Below are positions 1 to 7,951 of a stretch of 9,097 nucleotides of DNA, piece after piece. This stretch comes from an uncultured Sutterella sp. (GTDB taxonomy: Bacteria > Pseudomonadota > Gammaproteobacteria > Burkholderiales > Burkholderiaceae_F): the NCBI GenBank assembly GCA_900552195.1, contig URYO01000039.1:1-9097 (forward strand), in the 5' to 3' direction. Within the stretch, counting starts at the first letter, position 1. The number at the start of each line of letters is the position of its first letter. Under the pieces are notes generated by a model. It was not told where the DNA came from. It searched no databases and worked only from the letters and a program-made list of their open reading frames with translations. The position numbers and the translations under genes were made by a program.

Positions 1-31
1 AGAACAGCCGGCGTTTTCACAAGAGGAAAAC

Positions 32-1492
<1,461 letters not shown>

Positions 1493-1537
1493 TTAACGAC
1501 TTGGCGCGGGTAGTTCGGAGGAAAAGCGAGCGGTCAA

Positions 1538-1573
1538 AAGAAAAGTCGCCGGAGAAGAACTCGAGCGGCTTTT
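1538..1573 (-). terminator. possible weak terminator after the TPM gene
   Basis: On the minus strand an arm AAAAGCCG (1573-1566) can pair with CGG plus CTTTT (1551-1549 and 1545-1541). The stem is 5 + 3 bp with a 3-nt bulge and a loop of about 14 nt, followed by a second CTTTT run. It lies about 15 nt past the stop codon of the short TPM gene and before purB, the expected place for a terminator. The stem is imperfect and A/T rich at its base, so efficiency would be low and the call is tentative. Confidence 0.28.
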
Positions 1574-1587
1574 GATAGTACCGAATA

Positions 1588-2082
1588 TTAGAGAACAACC
1601 GGTGTATTGGGTACCGGATCCTGAACAGGTTTGTTCGGGAAAGGCTTAGAGAGGATCGCGGCTAACGATCTGAAAGCCTGACAGACACCTTCTTCGAACT
1701 TTTTATCGGCAAATGCGATTTCCATCTGTTTGACGATGTCATCCAGCTGGGTTTGTGTAACCTCTCGTGCTGCTCCTCGATCTAAATAAATCTCAATCGC
1801 GCGGTCTGAGAGGTTTAAATAAATTAAGACGCCGTTGTTGTCTTCCGTGTCCCAGACGCCATAACGGCCGAAAAGCTCTTTGGCTCGCTGCGCGTCAGTG
1901 ACGTTCTCGCGCAAACCTTTAGCAGGGATGCTGCGTTCAATGATGAGTCGGAACTCAGCACTTGTCCGTTGTTCGCATTCTTCAATGCACTTGGTGACGG
2001 CATCCAGAGAAGACTGCGGGAATGCCAGGGTTACGGGGACGGGAGACATCACCCAATGTTTAAGAATTCTTCCGATAGACAT
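1588..2082 (-). CDS. short TPM-domain protein without signal peptide
   Basis: A 164-residue protein of the TPM family (TLP18.3/Psb32/MOLO-1 domain). The domain covers roughly residues 22-145. It shows the family pattern around E-C-E-Q-R-T-S-A-E-F-R at 35-45, then R-A-K-E-L-F..Y-G-V-W-D-T-E-D-N-N-G-V-L-I-Y at 66-88 and D-R-A-I-E-I-Y-L-D-R-G at 93-103. The last 20 residues are proline-rich. No signal peptide, lipobox or membrane helix is visible, so it looks cytosolic, unlike the TPM protein encoded just upstream. The ATG is well supported by GGAGG nine bases upstream, inside the end of the preceding gene, whose stop is only 2 nt away. It is the third member of the lemA-TPM-TPM set. Its biochemical function is unknown; some plant TPM proteins were reported as acid phosphatases, but nothing here proves that activity. 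Confidence 0.88.
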   Translation of the reverse strand: MSIGRILKHWVMSPVPVTLAFPQSSLDAVTKCIEECEQRTSAEFRLIIERSIPAKGLRENVTDAQRAKELFGRYGVWDTEDNNGVLIYLNLSDRAIEIYLDRGAAREVTQTQLDDIVKQMEIAFADKKFEEGVCQAFRSLAAILSKPFPNKPVQDPVPNTPVVL

Positions 2083-2084
2083 TT

Positions 2085-3074
2085 TTACCAGCCTCCGCTC
2101 GCGCCGCCGCCGGCTGCGTCACCGCCTCCGCCTGAACCGGCTCCGCCGCCCATGCCGCCGCCAAAACCGCCTCCGCCTCCAAATCCGCCGAAGCCGCCGA
2201 ACCCGTCATCTCCGCCGCCGCGTTTACCGCGGTAACGGCGATCGGTACCGTACATTTTGGCGGTGCGTCGGGCGCCGGCCTCAAGAACAGCGGTAGGAAT
2301 GCACATGGCAATGACGACCACAATCAAAGCGATGACAATGCCGGCAAAGAGCGACTGCATGATAAATGCCGCTAAACCGCCGACAGCCAATCCTGCCAGA
2401 GGGGCTGATTTACGGCCCATCAGTTCGCGCAGCATCATCGTAATCACAAACCCGATGAAAAGCACGGCAACCCAAGGTTCGTCCCAAAGGGCTTCCGCCG
2501 GGTCGTAAAGAATATTGGCTTCTGCGCGCTTTTTCTGCGGCGCCGGAAGTTTGGCATCTTCAATCAGCGTAAATACTTTGTCTAAGGCCTGACTGATGCC
2601 CTGGTAGTAGTTGTTCTGGCGGAAGTTAGGCGCCATCACGTCCGTGATGATGCGGGACGCGGCCACATCGGGAATGGCACCTTCAAGCGCTCTCATCACA
2701 TCAATGCGGATTCTGTGGTCGTTGACTGCGACGATCAGAAGAAGGCCGTCTCCGACATCTTTACGGCCTAGCTTCCAATTGTCACCGACACGATGCGCGT
2801 AGTCTTCGATCGGTTCGCCGTTTGTGGACGGAACGATGATGACGGCAATCTGAGAACCGTACTTTTCTTCAAAGCCGGCAAGTTTGGCTTCCAGGGAACG
2901 TTTTTGTTCGGCGGTCAGAAGATGAGCCGTGTCCGTGACGTAGGCCACTTCCGGTATCGGAAGCAAATTGGCCGCCGAGACCGTGCAGAACAATGCGCTC
3001 AGCCAGAAGAAGAACGCACCGATGAGGAGGCCGAATCGATTAAGGTTTGGCCGGAGCTGTAGCTGCTGAACCAT
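2085..3074 (-). CDS. YgcG-type TPM protein, membrane-anchored, glycine-rich tail
   Basis: A 329-residue envelope protein. Residues 14-33 form a hydrophobic export signal, with likely cleavage after the A at 34 or 35. Residues 40-172 are a TPM domain with the typical Y-V-T-D-T-A-H-L-L-T at 45-54, S-Q-I-A-V-I-I-V at 74-81, and D-V-G-D-G-L-L-L-I-V at 106-115 followed by R-I-R-I-D-V at 121-126. Hydrophobic segments at about 201-215 and 226-262 would anchor it, placing the TPM domain in the periplasm. The last 44 residues (286-329) are almost all glycine with scattered Phe, Met, Asp and Ala, as is common in YgcG proteins. The ATG at 3074 is the only Met near the signal peptide and has AAGGT eight bases upstream. 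It overlaps the end of lemA by 35 nt. Its function is not established; pairing with LemA suggests an envelope role. Confidence 0.9.
   Translation of the reverse strand: MVQQLQLRPNLNRFGLLIGAFFFWLSALFCTVSAANLLPIPEVAYVTDTAHLLTAEQKRSLEAKLAGFEEKYGSQIAVIIVPSTNGEPIEDYAHRVGDNWKLGRKDVGDGLLLIVAVNDHRIRIDVMRALEGAIPDVAASRIITDVMAPNFRQNNYYQGISQALDKVFTLIEDAKLPAPQKKRAEANILYDPAEALWDEPWVAVLFIGFVITMMLRELMGRKSAPLAGLAVGGLAAFIMQSLFAGIVIALIVVVIAMCIPTAVLEAGARRTAKMYGTDRRYRGKRGGGDDGFGGFGGFGGGGGFGGGMGGGAGSGGGGDAAGGGASGGW
2088..2219 (-). repeat. glycine-codon low-complexity tract
   Basis: This stretch encodes the 44-residue glycine-rich tail of the YgcG-type TPM protein. It begins with an irregular run of F-G-G units and continues with G-G-G blocks. 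The plus strand reads as runs of ccgcc and cctccg, which creates spurious proline- and arginine-rich frames. Such tracts can expand or contract by slippage, so length may differ between strains. Confidence 0.8.
2092..2096 (-). promoter_or_regulatory. ribosome binding site of the short TPM gene
   Basis: The minus strand reads GGAGG, nine bases before the ATG at 2082. It is formed by the codons for the final Ser-Gly-Gly-Trp of the upstream TPM protein, so it is coding and regulatory at once. It fixes the start of the short TPM gene and suggests that the two are translated in sequence. Confidence 0.75.
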
Positions 3075-3663
3075 TGAAATCTACCTTAGGAGGTGTCGTA
3101 ATGGCAGCTTCGTCGGCTACCGCGTACTGAGCTTTAGGTTTGTATCCGAGGATCCAAACCCAGACCATCTGCGGGAATTGACGGATGTACGTGTTGTACT
3201 GCTGAACGGATTTAATGTAGCGGTTGCGTGCAATCGCGATGCGGTTTTCACAGCCTTCAAGCTGTACACGCAGGTCCTGGAAGGCTTTGTTGGCTTTCAA
3301 GTCAGGGTAGCGTTCGACAGTGACAAGCAGGCGGGACAGCGCGCTGCTTAATTCGCCCTGGGCCTGTGTGAATTTCTGGAAGGCTTCAGGATTTTCCATC
3401 AGCTCAGGGGTTGCCTGAATGGAAGTAGCCTTAGCGCGGGCATTGATCACCTGCGTGAGCGTGGATTTCTCGAAATCGGCTTCGCCTTTAACGGAATTAA
3501 CCACGTTCGGAATAAGGTCGTTGCGGCGCTGATACTGGTTTAAAACTTCGCTCCAAGCAGCCTTGGTCGACTCATCAAGCGTCTGGATCTCGTTGTATCC
3601 GCATCCGGTCAGCATAGTTGCGGACATGAACATGCCAAGAAGAATAAGGAAAAAGCGTTTCAT
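3040..3663 (-). CDS. lemA: LemA family lipoprotein
   Basis: A 207-residue LemA protein. The N-terminus is a lipoprotein signal: basic K-R, hydrophobic stretch, then the lipobox L18-T19-G20-C21. Glycine at +2 would allow sorting to the outer membrane under the Lol rule known from E. coli. The body is helical and typical of the family: W-S-E-V-L-N-Q-Y-Q-R-R-N-D-L-I-P-N-V-V at about 38-56, then V-E-R-Y-P-D-L-K-A, then R-N-R-Y-I-K-S-V-Q-Q-Y-N-T. A variable Ala/Pro tail ends the protein. The ATG is supported by AAGAGG five bases upstream, in the 23-nt gap after the nitroreductase gene. The gene precedes two TPM genes, an arrangement often seen in Burkholderiales. No enzymatic activity is known for LemA; a structural or envelope role is inferred. 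Confidence 0.94.
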   Translation of the reverse strand: MKRFFLILLGMFMSATMLTGCGYNEIQTLDESTKAAWSEVLNQYQRRNDLIPNVVNSVKGEADFEKSTLTQVINARAKATSIQATPELMENPEAFQKFTQAQGELSSALSRLLVTVERYPDLKANKAFQDLRVQLEGCENRIAIARNRYIKSVQQYNTYIRQFPQMVWVWILGYKPKAQYAVADEAAITTPPKVDFNGSAATAPAKP

Positions 3664-3668
3664 GACGG

Positions 3669-3674
3669 CCTCTT
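3669..3674 (-). promoter_or_regulatory. ribosome binding site of lemA
   Basis: The minus strand reads AAGAGG, five bases before the ATG at 3663. It lies in the short gap after the nitroreductase stop and supports the start that gives a complete lipoprotein signal. Confidence 0.6.
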
Positions 3675-3686
3675 AATGTTTGCTTC

Positions 3687-4247
3687 TTAAGAAAAATAGG
3701 TTAACAGTTCGTCGTAAATAGAACGGACTTCGGCGCCCGGGGCATCCGGTTTTGCCGTGCCGAGCATAATCCAGCAGGCGATGACTTCGCCCTTCTTGCA
3801 AAGGGCATCGACGGCGTCGCGGTAGTGCGTGGACGAGCCGCTCACGATTTTACCTGCAAAGCCTTTGAGCTCAAGAGCGGCAAGGAAATTAGAGGTAGCA
3901 GCGCCGACGGTCATCCACTGCTCGTAGGTAGGAACTCTTTCGTTGTGTTCATCGATTTTGGCGACCACAGCGACCATAGCCGGAGCCTTTAAAGCTTTGC
4001 TGCGGGCGCGCTGGGCGCCTTCCTGATCAGCTCCGTCGGCCAGAGCGCCGGCTTCAAAAAAGTCGGCAAATTTCTGACGCTCTTCAATGACCACGAAACG
4101 AGCAGGGCTCAGATGGCAGTGATCAGGCGCTGCAATGGCCCATGTGAGGGCTTCAGCATAGTCTTCTTTAGAGGGGGCAGGTGTGGTGAGGTATTTTGCT
4201 CCGAGGGAGCGGCGTAACGTAACACGTTCAAGAACAGAGTCGTGCAT
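3687..4247 (-). CDS. YdjA-like nitroreductase family protein
   Basis: A 186-residue flavoprotein of the nitroreductase superfamily, small-subunit YdjA type, which binds FMN at a dimer interface and reduces nitro compounds or quinone-like substrates with NAD(P)H. The natural substrate is unknown. Visible features are R12-R13-S14 (FMN phosphate binding in this family), A40-P41-D42-H43 followed by P48, R50 and F-V-V-I-E as in E. coli YdjA, the central V-P-T-Y-E-Q-W-M-T-V-G-A, and the closing I-M-L-G-T-A. The frame extends to a TTG at 4262, but the ATG at 4247 matches the family's usual N-terminus. Neither has a strong ribosome binding site. It heads the block containing lemA (23-nt spacing), after a 107-nt gap from murI, so it may be the first gene of its transcript. 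No functional link to LemA is evident. Confidence 0.9.
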   Translation of the reverse strand: MHDSVLERVTLRRSLGAKYLTTPAPSKEDYAEALTWAIAAPDHCHLSPARFVVIEERQKFADFFEAGALADGADQEGAQRARSKALKAPAMVAVVAKIDEHNERVPTYEQWMTVGAATSNFLAALELKGFAGKIVSGSSTHYRDAVDALCKKGEVIACWIMLGTAKPDAPGAEVRSIYDELLTYFS

Positions 4248-4263
4248 TTGAGTTGAATCCAAG

Positions 4264-4288
4264 TACTTTCTTTAATTGCTTGAAAGTA
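4264..4288 (-). repeat. 7-bp inverted repeat upstream of the nitroreductase gene
   Basis: Perfect arms tactttc (4264-4270) and gaaagta (4282-4288) flank an 11-nt A/T-rich centre. The dyad starts 16 nt before the ATG. It could be a regulator's operator or a small leader hairpin. No T-run follows, so it is not an intrinsic terminator. A dyad of this size can also occur by chance. Confidence 0.35.
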
Positions 4289-4323
4289 TGGCAGTCCGGC
4301 GTAATGACAGCGTCTAAATTCGC

Positions 4324-4341
4324 TCAAATTGGATGATTTGA
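4324..4341 (-). repeat. 6-bp inverted repeat just after murI
   Basis: Arms tcaaat (4324-4329) and atttga (4336-4341) flank a 6-nt loop, 13 nt beyond the murI stop. The stem is A/T rich and lacks a following T-run on the minus strand, so it is at best a weak pause or processing element. It may be chance. Confidence 0.22.
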
Positions 4342-4354
4342 AGGTCGAAAAGGC

Positions 4355-5173
4355 TCAAGAGAGAGTTGCTTTCGTTGCGGGAGGGTCAGAACGCAGATCA
4401 AGTGCTTCTTCTGAGTTCCAAAGACGCTCGATGACAGCGCGATGCTTCTCCGCATCTCCGCTGATATAAAACACTTCTTTGCCTTTTGCACCGTCCGAAA
4501 GTAAGCCGCGTTTGGAGAGCTGGTGTTTAAGTTCTCTGGCAACTGCTGCGCTTGGATCGATGAGTTCGGTTCCGCTGCCGAGTTCACGCTTCAACACGTT
4601 AGACAGGAACGGATAATGCGTGCAGCCGAGGACGAGCTTATCAGCACCTGCACGCTTGATCGGGTGCAGATACTTTTCGATTAGCTTTTGGGTCTTGAAG
4701 GAGTCCCAGTCACCGCTTTCGACGCATTCCATGAGACCCGGGCACGGAACCGAAACGACCTTGACCTTGGTTCCGGCAAATTCACGAACGAGTCTCAGGT
4801 AGCGTTCGCTGGTGATGGTGCGGGTCGTGGCGATCACGCCGACTACGCCGGTCTTTGTCGCCGCCGCTGCCGGTTTGATTGCCGGCTCGATGCCGATGAT
4901 CGGAATATCAAACGTATCCCGCATCGTGTTAACGCCTTCTGCCGTGGCGGTATTGCAGGAAACTACGATCGCTTTAGCGCCTTTGGAAATCAGAAAGCGT
5001 CCGATCGCGAGACACCGTTCTTTTATGTACTCGGAGTTTCTGTCGCCGTACGGTGCGTAGAGACAATCACCGTAATAAATGATGTCTTCGCCGGGGAGGG
5101 CGTCTCGAACAGCGTGCATGACGGACAGGCCGCCGAGCCCCGAATCAAACATTCCGATTGGAGCGTTACTCAC
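4355..5173 (-). CDS. murI: glutamate racemase
   Basis: MurI interconverts L- and D-glutamate in the cytosol without a cofactor, supplying D-Glu to MurD for peptidoglycan. The 272 residues match the usual length. Landmarks are F-D-S-G-L-G-G-L-S at 9-17 (Asp10 and Ser11 act on substrate), Y-G-D..Y-A-P-Y-G at 34-43, the first catalytic cysteine C73 in S-C-N-T-A-T, I-G-I-E-P-A at 93-98, and the second catalytic cysteine C184 in G-C-T-H-Y-P, with His186. Both cysteines are present, so the enzyme should be active. The start is GTG at 5173, placed by a strong AAGGAGG six bases upstream and by the family N-terminus. It overlaps the transporter stop by 8 nt and appears to be the last gene of the purK unit. 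The roughly 30-residue C-terminal tail is variable. Confidence 0.96.
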   Translation of the reverse strand: MSNAPIGMFDSGLGGLSVMHAVRDALPGEDIIYYGDCLYAPYGDRNSEYIKERCLAIGRFLISKGAKAIVVSCNTATAEGVNTMRDTFDIPIIGIEPAIKPAAAATKTGVVGVIATTRTITSERYLRLVREFAGTKVKVVSVPCPGLMECVESGDWDSFKTQKLIEKYLHPIKRAGADKLVLGCTHYPFLSNVLKRELGSGTELIDPSAAVARELKHQLSKRGLLSDGAKGKEVFYISGDAEKHRAVIERLWNSEEALDLRSDPPATKATLS

Positions 5174-6071
5174 GGACAGCCTCCTTGCTGATGCGGCCTC
5201 GGTTCTTGAGGTAGCCGGGCAGCCAAGAACTGATGAGAATACTCAGCACCACCATGACGGCGCCGACGACAGCGCCCTTCGTAAACGGTTCTCCGATGGC
5301 GTAACCGATGATGCCGGCAAACACCGGTTCAAGGGTGTAGATGAGAACGGCGCGGGTCGGTGAGACGAATTTCTGAGCCCAGCACATCATGACCTGGTTA
5401 AAGACAATCATGCCGATCAAAATCGCCATACAGGCATAAGTCACGGGCGTAGGATCAAAGCGAACGTCTTCAAAGACAATGCAGTAGAGTGTGCTCCAAA
5501 ACGTGACGGTAACCAACTGAGTAAAGCAAAAAGCTTTCGGATCACAAGAGTTGGCGAAGCGCCCGAGAACTAAGATTTCCATTGCGCAGGCGGCCGCACT
5601 GGCAATCGTCAGCCACTCTCCGATGTTTCCGTTAAAGGAAATTTTGGTGGGATCCAGGATGAGAAGCATGCCGATGAAGGCAAACAAAATTCCCCCGGCA
5701 ATAATCGGGGTCGGACGTTTCCTAAAGATAACCCATTGGAAAAGCGGTACGAACGGAACGTAAAGTGCCGTCAGAAAGGCCGAAATCGAACTCGTAATCG
5801 TCTGCAGGCCCACCGTCTGCAGGAAGTAACCCAGAAAAATACACGTTCCCGTGGCGCAGCCAGCAATCCAATCGACTTTTTTGAGTTTGAAAAGGGCCGA
5901 TCTCAAGAGGCACGCCATTAGAACGGCACCGCCTCCGAAACGTAAAGCAACAAGCAGCCCCGGCGAGAGTCCTTTAAGACTCAGGGACAAAAGAATAAAA
6001 GAAGAACCCCAAAGGGCCGTCACCATCACAAGGCCCCACTCGGGGCTGACGTTAAAGCGACTCGGCGTCAT
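5166..6071 (-). CDS. EamA/DMT-family transporter
   Basis: A 301-residue inner-membrane protein with ten predicted helices in two EamA repeats, about residues 12-137 and 150-285, the standard layout of drug/metabolite transporters. TM1 carries the family motif L-W-G-S-S-F at 20-25. The first repeat has T-S-S-I-S-A-F-L at 93-100, and the second has a matching loop and helix with L-E-P-V-F-A near 247-252. The tail is short and basic, facing the cytosol. Substrates in this family range from amino acids to purines and drugs and cannot be told from sequence. The ATG at 6071 overlaps the TGA of the pseudouridine synthase gene (ATGA), with only a weak GAGA upstream, so translation probably depends on coupling. 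It overlaps murI by 8 nt downstream. Confidence 0.93.
   Translation of the reverse strand: MTPSRFNVSPEWGLVMVTALWGSSFILLSLSLKGLSPGLLVALRFGGGAVLMACLLRSALFKLKKVDWIAGCATGTCIFLGYFLQTVGLQTITSSISAFLTALYVPFVPLFQWVIFRKRPTPIIAGGILFAFIGMLLILDPTKISFNGNIGEWLTIASAAACAMEILVLGRFANSCDPKAFCFTQLVTVTFWSTLYCIVFEDVRFDPTPVTYACMAILIGMIVFNQVMMCWAQKFVSPTRAVLIYTLEPVFAGIIGYAIGEPFTKGAVVGAVMVVLSILISSWLPGYLKNRGRISKEAVRE
5180..5186 (-). promoter_or_regulatory. ribosome binding site of murI
   Basis: The minus strand reads AAGGAGG six bases before the GTG at 5173. It lies within the last codons of the transporter gene. This near-perfect site confirms the GTG start. Confidence 0.8.
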
Positions 6072-6946
6072 TTGTCTCGAGTTTTTCTAAAGTTCGGTTT
6101 ACGAGGTTTAAAGGTTTGCGGGCGACGCGGCGCACCGGAAGCCGGTCTGCCGGAAGAGGCTCTTTTAGGGGCGGGACCGGTAAAACTTTCGCCGTCTTCC
6201 AAATATCTCCACTTACCGACCGGAAGCTTGCCGAGGCGGACATTGCCGACACGGACCCGTTTAAGTGCGAGGACTTTCAGACCGACAAGATCACACATTC
6301 GGCGAATCTGACGATTTCGGCCTTCACGAAGGACGAATTTTAATTGGTCTTCGTTGAGCCAAGAAACTTCGGCCTTCTCCAAAGGCTTACCGTCCAGTTC
6401 CAACCCGTGATTTAAAAGCGCAAGCTTCGCCGGAGGAAATTCGCTGTTGGAGCGGCCGTCGGTCATCGCAACACGCACGATGTATTCTTTTTCGACGGCG
6501 CTGTTCTCACCGATGATGGTTTTGGCAATGCGTCCGTCCTGAGTCAGAACCAGAAGGCCGGTGGAGTTGATGTCCAGACGACCGGCAGGAACAAGGCTCT
6601 TTAACTGAGAAGGATTAAAGCGGCGAGGAGAAGGATCATCGATCCAGCGGTTTCTCGGCGTAATCAAAATGCGTGCCGGTTCATGACCGTCTTCAGCCTG
6701 TCCGGAGACATAGCCGAGCGGCTTGTTGAGAATAATGGTCACACGCTCGTTCTGCTGATCTTGAGCCTTCCGGTCAATCGTGATCTTTTGGTCAGGGCGC
6801 ACTTTGCTGCCGAGTTCGCTAACGACTTGACCGTCAACTTTAACCCAGCCTTTGGAGATCCACTCATCGGCTTCTCGTCGTGAACATAAACCGAGTTCGC
6901 TCATGCGCTTAGATAAGCGGACGAGATCTGCGGGTGTATCGCTCAT
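6068..6946 (-). CDS. RsuA/RluB/E/F-family rRNA pseudouridine synthase, RluF-like
   Basis: Converts a specific uridine in ribosomal RNA to pseudouridine. The 292 residues contain an S4 RNA-binding domain (about 8-58, with L-C-S-R-R-E-A-D at 20-27 and V-K-V-D-G at 35-39). The catalytic domain follows, with L-N-K-P-L-G-Y-V-S-G at 73-82, the catalytic Asp125 in A-G-R-L-D, T-G-L-L-V-L-T at 129-135, and E-G-R-N-R-Q-I-R-R-M at 208-217. The N-R-Q-I-R-R-M-C form and following residues resemble RluF (23S U2604 in E. coli) more than RluB or RsuA, but the target is inferred only. Residues 255-292 are a basic, proline-rich, probably disordered tail. AAGGA six bases upstream supports the ATG at 6946, which overlaps the sua5 TGA by 4 nt. 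The transporter gene follows with another 4-nt overlap. Confidence 0.93.
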   Translation of the reverse strand: MSDTPADLVRLSKRMSELGLCSRREADEWISKGWVKVDGQVVSELGSKVRPDQKITIDRKAQDQQNERVTIILNKPLGYVSGQAEDGHEPARILITPRNRWIDDPSPRRFNPSQLKSLVPAGRLDINSTGLLVLTQDGRIAKTIIGENSAVEKEYIVRVAMTDGRSNSEFPPAKLALLNHGLELDGKPLEKAEVSWLNEDQLKFVLREGRNRQIRRMCDLVGLKVLALKRVRVGNVRLGKLPVGKWRYLEDGESFTGPAPKRASSGRPASGAPRRPQTFKPRKPNFRKTRDK

Positions 6947-7947
6947 TTGCTTTCCTTGTTGGGTCTTTCAGCGGCAGCGCGGGTCAGTCGATCCAGAACA
7001 CCGGCTGAAGAATCGGTTAATTCCGGCTCGACAGCAAAGATAACATCTCCGCCGTCACGGTCGAGTTCGTGCAGCCATTTGTAAAGGTTGACCTGGAGTT
7101 CCTTGGCGTCTTTGTAGCCGCGAACTTTTTCTGCGACCGTGCTGAAGCGTTTCGCGATCTTTTCAGGCGCAATCAAAGAGAAGGTTTTGAAGTGACGGGC
7201 TAAGAACTGTGTCTCACCCGGCAGGTCGTCTGCCGAGACAATCTTTAAAACGTGCTCAGGCGCGTAGTGGCTCTTCATTGAGCCGGAGACGCGCGGAGAA
7301 GCGCCGACCGCACCGTGTTCAACGGGTTTGCCGATCACTTTAGAGATCATTTCGCCGCTGACATCGCCTTCGCGAAGGATGCGCGGTGTTTCGCCCGTGA
7401 GGTCAAGAATCGTCGATTCAATGCCGACGGTGCATTCTCCGCCGTCAAGGATGAAGTCGGTTTTGCCGTCGGGCTTTTCCCCGAGGTCATCACGCACATG
7501 CTGAGCGGTTGTCGGACTGATCTTGCCGAAGGTGTTGGCGCTCGGTGCGGCTAAGCCGCGGCCTTTGCCCGCGTCAAAACGCTTTAAAAGTTCGTGAGCC
7601 AAAGGATGCGACGGACAGCGAAGCGCAACCGTGTCCTGTCCGCCGGTCACAAAGTCTTTGGCATGTTCGGAGCGTTTTAAAACGATCGTCAGAGGACCGG
7701 GCCAAAACGCCTCAGTCAGCTTTTTGGCATCTTCCGAAATCTCTCGGGCCCAGTAGGGCAGAGCTTCTGCTGAGGCAACATGCACAATCAGCGGATGCGT
7801 GGCCGGGCGGTTTTTAGCAGCGTAAATCGATTTAACCGCCGCTTCGTTCTCTGCGTCGGCGGCTAAGCCGTATACCGTTTCAGTGGGAATAGCAACCAAG
7901 CCGCCGGCTTCGAGAATTTTGACGGCCTTCTCAAGATCAGAATGCAT
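6943..7947 (-). CDS. sua5: L-threonylcarbamoyladenylate synthase, Sua5 type
   Basis: Makes threonylcarbamoyl-AMP from threonine, bicarbonate and ATP, the first step of the t6A37 modification of ANN-decoding tRNAs. The 334 residues carry both the catalytic YrdC/TsaC domain (1-205) and the C-terminal Sua5 domain (about 232-325), unlike the short E. coli TsaC. Motifs are I-P-T-E-T-V-Y-G-L at 20-28, K45-N-R47-P followed by H-P-L-I-V-H-V, F-W-P-G-P-L-T at 81-87, R110-C-P, A-P-S-A-N at 134-138, G-I-E-S-T-I at 175-180, and R-E-G at 192-194. The interdomain linker is S-G-S-M-K-S-H-Y-A-P at 221-230. The ATG at 7947 lies 4 nt after the purK stop without an obvious ribosome binding site, suggesting coupling to purK. 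The purK-sua5 order is common in Burkholderiales. Confidence 0.95.
   Translation of the reverse strand: MHSDLEKAVKILEAGGLVAIPTETVYGLAADAENEAAVKSIYAAKNRPATHPLIVHVASAEALPYWAREISEDAKKLTEAFWPGPLTIVLKRSEHAKDFVTGGQDTVALRCPSHPLAHELLKRFDAGKGRGLAAPSANTFGKISPTTAQHVRDDLGEKPDGKTDFILDGGECTVGIESTILDLTGETPRILREGDVSGEMISKVIGKPVEHGAVGASPRVSGSMKSHYAPEHVLKIVSADDLPGETQFLARHFKTFSLIAPEKIAKRFSTVAEKVRGYKDAKELQVNLYKWLHELDRDGGDVIFAVEPELTDSSAGVLDRLTRAAAERPNKESK
6953..6957 (-). promoter_or_regulatory. ribosome binding site of the pseudouridine synthase gene
   Basis: The minus strand reads AAGGA six bases before the ATG at 6946. It sits in the last sua5 codons and supports this start over the internal Met15. Confidence 0.6.
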
Positions 7948-7951
7948 AACG

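Noticed and set aside
13..31. Inverted repeat gttttc/gaaaac just after the purB stop.
   Set aside because: The stem is only 6 bp, A/T rich and without a T-run, too weak to call a terminator; the window ends before more can be seen.
1969..2235. Proline-rich plus-strand open frame, and an arginine-rich one at 1880-2296.
   Set aside because: Both are complements of the glycine-codon tract and of real coding sequence of the TPM genes; low complexity explains them.
3088..3130. Plus-strand AGGAGG followed 7 nt later by ATG and a 9-codon open frame, antisense to lemA.
   Set aside because: The AGGAGG is the complement of two Pro codons and a Lys codon in LemA. The peptide is tiny, and no promoter or conservation argument supports it.
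4324..4587. Minus-strand open frame of 87 codons overlapping the murI end.
   Set aside because: It lies mostly inside murI in another frame and has no family similarity; it is a shadow.
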